Assembly (NCBI GenBank): GCA_012523605.1
Contig: JAAYTY010000062.1
Location: forward strand, 1-9,466
Direction of reading: 5' to 3'
Source: Candidatus Fermentibacterota bacterium
GTDB lineage: Bacteria; Fermentibacterota; Fermentibacteria; Fermentibacterales; Fermentibacteraceae
DNA length: 9,466 bases
Shown here: piece after piece, positions 6,118 to 9,466 of the stretch
Layout: the number at the start of each line of letters is the position of its first letter
How positions within the stretch are numbered: position 1 is the stretch's first letter
Notes under the pieces: generated by a model
Told to the model about the DNA's origin: nothing
Database searches by the model: none
The model's input: the letters and a program-made list of their open reading frames with translations, nothing else
Program-made: the position numbers and the translations under genes

Positions 6118-6825
6118 TCAGAACAGGCCGAGGAAATCCACCGCGAGTGACCTGTAGGCTTCACCCCCGGCTTCCAGGATGTCCCGGAACTGGAGAGAGA
6201 TCCTCACCTGCCCGAAGCTCTCCCAGAACAGTTCGGCGTTCAGGAAACCACCCGTCTCGTCGAATCTCGCCGAGTCAGCCTCGTTCGTCGCCGGATCCCA
6301 GTCGAGAGCCGCGCCGAAGCCCGCCGGCAGGGATGCATCCACTCCGGCGAAGCAGCCCGCATGGTCGGGATCGTCGAACGAGACGCTCACGCCCGCATGA
6401 AGCGCGAGGTCGCCGACGGGCGTGCCCCAGTTCCTGCTGCCGGCGATGTAGATGCCCCTCGAGAGGCGCGTGTAGTCGCCTCCCGAGCGGACGGGCTCAC
6501 GCTCGTTGTCGAAGCCCAGCGCCAGTGCGGGGAAGCCCTCGCTCTCGTCGAGGAACCTGAACCTGGCCTTCAGGGAGACCTTGTCGAACCAGCGGGGTTC
6601 GTCCATCCCGGTAATGTCCCAGCCGCCGTATCCGATCCCCGCCATCAGCCTTGGTACGATGCCCGCGCAGACGCCGAATCTGAGTCCGTCAGAAGGGAAG
6701 GTCGAAAGATTGATGTAGTATGTCCTGGGAGCGACAAGGCCCGCGGTCGGCTGCTCGACCACGCGCATCAGCTCGCCGCAGGCGGCGTACGCCGCAATCG
6801 AGAGCAGAACCGCAAACGGCCTCAT
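6118..6825 (-). CDS. Putative exported beta-barrel protein, YjbH-like; function unknown
   Basis: A 235-residue protein that I cannot assign to a characterised family. Residues 1-15 form a short signal peptide (Arg2, then FAVLLSIAAYAA); Cys16 follows, but the -3 residue is Tyr rather than Leu, so lipoprotein processing is uncertain. The rest is rich in alternating hydrophobic/polar stretches with many Gly and aromatic residues and ends in Phe, as outer-membrane barrels recognised by BamA often do. Segments such as VSLKARFRFLDESEGFPALALGFD (83-106) and LSRGIYIAGSRNWG (120-133) recall the repeated strands of YjbH/poly-gamma-type barrel proteins, where a genome-wide pattern 'aKxrll...P.iAlG' followed by a 'vaSKnf' strand is common. 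This is a weak resemblance. At about 10-12 strands it would be a small barrel. The ATG lies one base after the dnaE stop, so it is probably co-translated with dnaE. No binding residues can be identified. Confidence 0.6.
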   Translation of the reverse strand: MRPFAVLLSIAAYAACGELMRVVEQPTAGLVAPRTYYINLSTFPSDGLRFGVCAGIVPRLMAGIGYGGWDITGMDEPRWFDKVSLKARFRFLDESEGFPALALGFDNEREPVRSGGDYTRLSRGIYIAGSRNWGTPVGDLALHAGVSVSFDDPDHAGCFAGVDASLPAGFGAALDWDPATNEADSARFDETGGFLNAELFWESFGQVRISLQFRDILEAGGEAYRSLAVDFLGLF

Positions 6826-6826
6826 C

Positions 6827-9466
6827 TCAAGTCCCCGTCCCTGCCGCGAGTTTCACCGCATCGCTGCCGAGTATGTCTCTAAGCCCGGCCAGAAGGGAGT
6901 CGTCCGGGGCGATCCTAATGCTTCGCGAAACGGCTCGGACCCTCCATCCGGAGTCGTTCAGTATCTCGATCGTGAGCCGCCCCCTCCCGGGACGCGACCT
7001 TAGGAGATCGAGGGCTTTCTCGAGTCCGGACTGGTCTATCGCGCCGGGAACCAGCCTGAGAGTCACTCCGGCGTTGTAACGACGCCGGGCCTCCTCTATC
7101 GGGCAGACGGAGGTGAGCGAGAGCCTCCTCTCGTCGCGCCTCTGGGTCACCTCGCCCTCGACCATCACGAACACGCCGGCCTCCAGGAGATTCCGGTGGG
7201 CCTGGAGAACCTCGCTGAAGGCGATCACCTCGGTGGATCCGGACCTGCCCTCGATCACGACGAAGGCCATGTTCCCGTTCTTCGTGGGGATCTCCCTCCT
7301 GGAGGCGACCACGCCGGCCATCCTTATCCGCCTCCTGTCGAGAGGCAGATCGGCGCCCGGCTCGACGTCCGCGAGGGCGGAAACATCCTCTGAGAAGTCG
7401 TCCATGGGGTGCCCCGAGAGGTAGAATCCCAGCAGGGACTTCTCCAGATTCAGCCTCGCCGGGCAGCTCATCTCCGGGACGTCGGGCAGTTCCGGCTCGG
7501 CCTCCTGTGCGTCGCCGTCGGGCTGAACGGGCCCTGAGAAGAGCGACATCTGCCCGGCCTGCCTGTGGAGCCTGGCCCTGACGCCGTACTCGGAGGCGGA
7601 CTCGATGGCTGCGCAGATCCTCGATCTGGAGCCGGCGAGACAGTCCAGCGCGCCGGCGCCGGCCAGCGATTCCAGAACCCTGCGATTCACCTGTGACTGG
7701 TCGATCCTGGCGCAGAAATCGAAAAGGCTCTTGTACGGCCCGTTCGCCAGCCTCTCGCGGACGATCTCGCCGCAGGGGCCCTCTCCCACGTTCCTGATCG
7801 CCGAAAGCGCATAGATGACGCTCCCGTCTTCGCCGACCTCGAACAGCGTGCCGCTCCTGTTCACCGACGGGGGATGGACCTCCAGCCCGAGCCTCCGGCA
7901 TTCCTCCACCAGCACGGTCAGCTTCTCGATGTTCCCTATCTCGCTGTTCATCGAGGCGACGAGGAACTCCGCGGGATGATGGGCCTTCAGCCAGGCGGTC
8001 CTGTACGCGAGCATCGCATAGCTGACCGCGTGAGCCTTGTTGAAGCCGTATCCGGCGAACTTCTCTATCTGCTCCCAGACCTGGGATGCGATCTCCCTCG
8101 GCACGCCCCTGCCCTGAGCGCCCTCCATGAAGCGCTCCCTCTGCCTGGTCATGACGGCCGGATCCTTCTTGGACATGGCCTTCCTGAGCGTGTCCGCCTC
8201 GGACATGCTCATTCCCGCCAGCCTGTTCGCGATGGCCATCACCTGCTCCTGGTAGATCATCACCCCGTAGGTCTCGGAAAGGATTTCCTCCAGGTCGGGG
8301 TGGAGGTACTTCACCCTGAAGCCCCCGCCCTTCTCTGTCGCACGCTTGTTCTGGGCGTAGAGCTCGATCATCTGCATGGGGCCCGGCCTGAACATCGCAA
8401 CGGCCGCAGTGATGTCTTTGAAGCCGCTCACCCCGATCCGCCTGAGCGCATCCCTCATGCCGGAGCTCTCGAGCTGGAACACGGCGGTCGTGTCGCCCTC
8501 CGCGAGCATGGCCAGGGTCTCGGGGTCGTCGAGCGGAAGCCTGTCGAGCGCCGCATCCACGCCCTTCCGCCTGACGAGGGACTCGGCCTGCTGCAGCACC
8601 GTGACAGTTCGCAGGCCCAGCACGTCGAGCTTGAGGAGGCCGACCCTGTCGAGGCTCTTCATCTCGTACTGGGTGGTGATCCCCTCCTTCTGCCGGCAGA
8701 GGGGAACGAAGTTCGAGAGATCTCCCGGGGCGATTATCACTCCTGCGGCATGGACCGAAGTGTTCCTGGCGATGTTTTCGAGCACCTCGCAGTGCCTGGC
8801 CATGTCTGCGAAGCCGGGGCTTGCGGCCACCATGGACGAGAGCCGCTGGCTGCCCTCTATGATGCTTCGGAGCGAGGTTTCGCCGTTATCGTGGTCCTGC
8901 TGGGCCTGGTCCAGCAGCTTCGTGAACCTGTCCACCTCGTCCAGGGGCAGGCCCAGGGCGCGGCCCACGTCCCTCGCGGCGAGCTTGGCCTTCATCCTGT
9001 TGAATGTGACGATCTGGCAGACGTTGCTCCTGCCGTAGAGCTCCACCAGATGCTCTATGACCTCGGGCCTCCTGTTGAAGCAGAAATCGAGATCGATGTC
9101 GGGCAGCTCCCTGCGGGACGGGTTCAGGAACCTCTCGAAGCTGAGGCCGTGCTCGAGCGGATTGATGTCCGTGATGCCGGTGGCGTAGGAAACGAGGCTC
9201 CCTGCCGCGGATCCCCTTCCGGGGCCCATGGCTATGCCGCGGGATCCGGCCCAGCTCCGGAGCTCCGACACGATGAGGAAGTAACCCGGAAAGCCCATTT
9301 CGGAGATCACGGAAAGCTCGAGGGAGAGGCGCTCCTCCTCGGCTGGAGAGAGGTCCCTGCCCAGTCTGGAGCGAAGGCCATCCCGGGCTGCCGAAGCCAG
9401 GGCGGAATCCATGGACCGGCCCTCGGGAAGCGGGCACCCCGGGAGCAGGGGCTCCCCACTCTCGAG
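6827..9466 (-). CDS. dnaE: DNA polymerase III alpha subunit, C-terminal ~879 residues (5' end outside window)
   Basis: Catalytic subunit of the replicative polymerase. The frame runs open to the window edge; the ATG at 9412 is internal, since the 18 preceding codons (…LLPGCPLPEGRS) match the end of the DnaE PHP domain. In numbering from the first visible residue: GRGSAAGSLV (83-92) in the palm; PDIDLDF (122-128) with catalytic Asp123 and Asp125; NTSVHAAGVIIAP (235-247); KLDVLGLRT (279-287) with the third catalytic Asp281; FRPGPM (359-364); YGVMIYQEQVM (400-410); GYGFNKAHAVSYA (472-484). Then comes a helix-hairpin-helix region, a clamp-binding pentapeptide QMSLF (639-643; plus-strand 7538-7552), an OB fold (about 714-790) and the tau-binding C-terminal domain. 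About 280 N-terminal PHP residues must lie beyond the right edge, giving a length near 1,150, typical of DnaE1. No domain is missing or broken in the visible part. Confidence 0.98.
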   Translation of the reverse strand, partial: LESGEPLLPGCPLPEGRSMDSALASAARDGLRSRLGRDLSPAEEERLSLELSVISEMGFPGYFLIVSELRSWAGSRGIAMGPGRGSAAGSLVSYATGITDINPLEHGLSFERFLNPSRRELPDIDLDFCFNRRPEVIEHLVELYGRSNVCQIVTFNRMKAKLAARDVGRALGLPLDEVDRFTKLLDQAQQDHDNGETSLRSIIEGSQRLSSMVAASPGFADMARHCEVLENIARNTSVHAAGVIIAPGDLSNFVPLCRQKEGITTQYEMKSLDRVGLLKLDVLGLRTVTVLQQAESLVRRKGVDAALDRLPLDDPETLAMLAEGDTTAVFQLESSGMRDALRRIGVSGFKDITAAVAMFRPGPMQMIELYAQNKRATEKGGGFRVKYLHPDLEEILSETYGVMIYQEQVMAIANRLAGMSMSEADTLRKAMSKKDPAVMTRQRERFMEGAQGRGVPREIASQVWEQIEKFAGYGFNKAHAVSYAMLAYRTAWLKAHHPAEFLVASMNSEIGNIEKLTVLVEECRRLGLEVHPPSVNRSGTLFEVGEDGSVIYALSAIRNVGEGPCGEIVRERLANGPYKSLFDFCARIDQSQVNRRVLESLAGAGALDCLAGSRSRICAAIESASEYGVRARLHRQAGQMSLFSGPVQPDGDAQEAEPELPDVPEMSCPARLNLEKSLLGFYLSGHPMDDFSEDVSALADVEPGADLPLDRRRIRMAGVVASRREIPTKNGNMAFVVIEGRSGSTEVIAFSEVLQAHRNLLEAGVFVMVEGEVTQRRDERRLSLTSVCPIEEARRRYNAGVTLRLVPGAIDQSGLEKALDLLRSRPGRGRLTIEILNDSGWRVRAVSRSIRIAPDDSLLAGLRDILGSDAVKLAAGTGT

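Noticed and set aside
5154..6164. A 336-codon minus-strand frame overlapping the aminopeptidase
   Set aside because: It is a shifted frame of the M29 gene, rich in Arg/Gly, while the M29 frame carries all metal ligands.
8376..9038. A 220-codon plus-strand frame opposite dnaE
   Set aside because: Ser/Leu-rich shadow with no motif; dnaE on the other strand is conserved throughout this stretch.
6827..9412. ATG at 9412 as the true start of dnaE
   Set aside because: The frame continues to the window edge and the preceding residues match the end of the PHP domain; starting here would remove the PHP domain while the rest is intact.
1..9466. tRNA genes, CRISPR repeats, insertion sequences, riboswitch or T-box before ileS
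   Set aside because: All space is occupied by conserved coding sequence; ileS has no leader because it overlaps the preceding gene, and no repeated units or inverted terminal repeats were seen by eye.

Overview
The window is GC-rich coding DNA with every recognisable gene on the minus strand, so transcription runs from the right edge to the left edge. Nine genes lie head to tail: dnaE (5' part outside the window), a small beta-rich exported protein, an M29 aminopeptidase, a Trm112-like zinc protein, a DUF167/YggU protein, a shortened purine-nucleoside-phosphorylase-like protein, ileS, lspA, and the first 183 codons of a carbamate kinase. Junctions are +1, 26, 14, -11, 49, -4 (with the start proposed here), -14 and -11 nt. 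No stretch of even 60 bases is clearly without a gene. I see no tRNA, rRNA, CRISPR array, transposase or convincing terminator.

Organism: bacterial. Bacterial-type DnaE, LspA and IleRS are all present, and strong GGAGG-type ribosome binding sites occur. The beta-rich protein with a signal peptide and a terminal Phe suggests a Gram-negative (diderm) envelope. Arginine AGG and isoleucine ATA are used freely despite the high GC, and TCA/TTA/CTA codons are nearly absent from ileS. The gene order does not match a model organism I know beyond the conserved ileS-lspA pair. A poorly sampled diderm lineage is plausible, but I cannot name a phylum.

Layout from right to left (direction of transcription): 9466-6827, replicative polymerase alpha subunit from just before the palm domain to its C terminus. 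6825-6118, putative outer-membrane or periplasmic protein, one base after dnaE. 6091-4868, metallo-aminopeptidase with a TTG start. 4853-4677, Trm112-like protein. 4687-4379, DUF167. 4329-3784, PNP-like protein lacking most catalytic elements. 3787-1016, isoleucyl-tRNA synthetase, which I start at a CTG codon upstream of the first ATG. 1029-541, signal peptidase II. 551-1, carbamate kinase.

The products are mostly housekeeping: replication, tRNA charging, peptide turnover, lipoprotein maturation and carbamoyl-phosphate metabolism. The close packing suggests one or a few transcripts with translational coupling rather than a single pathway. I do not see a new multi-gene system. The most unusual items are the degenerate PNP-like protein fused by overlap to ileS, the probable CTG start of ileS, and the HLGT form of its first signature motif.
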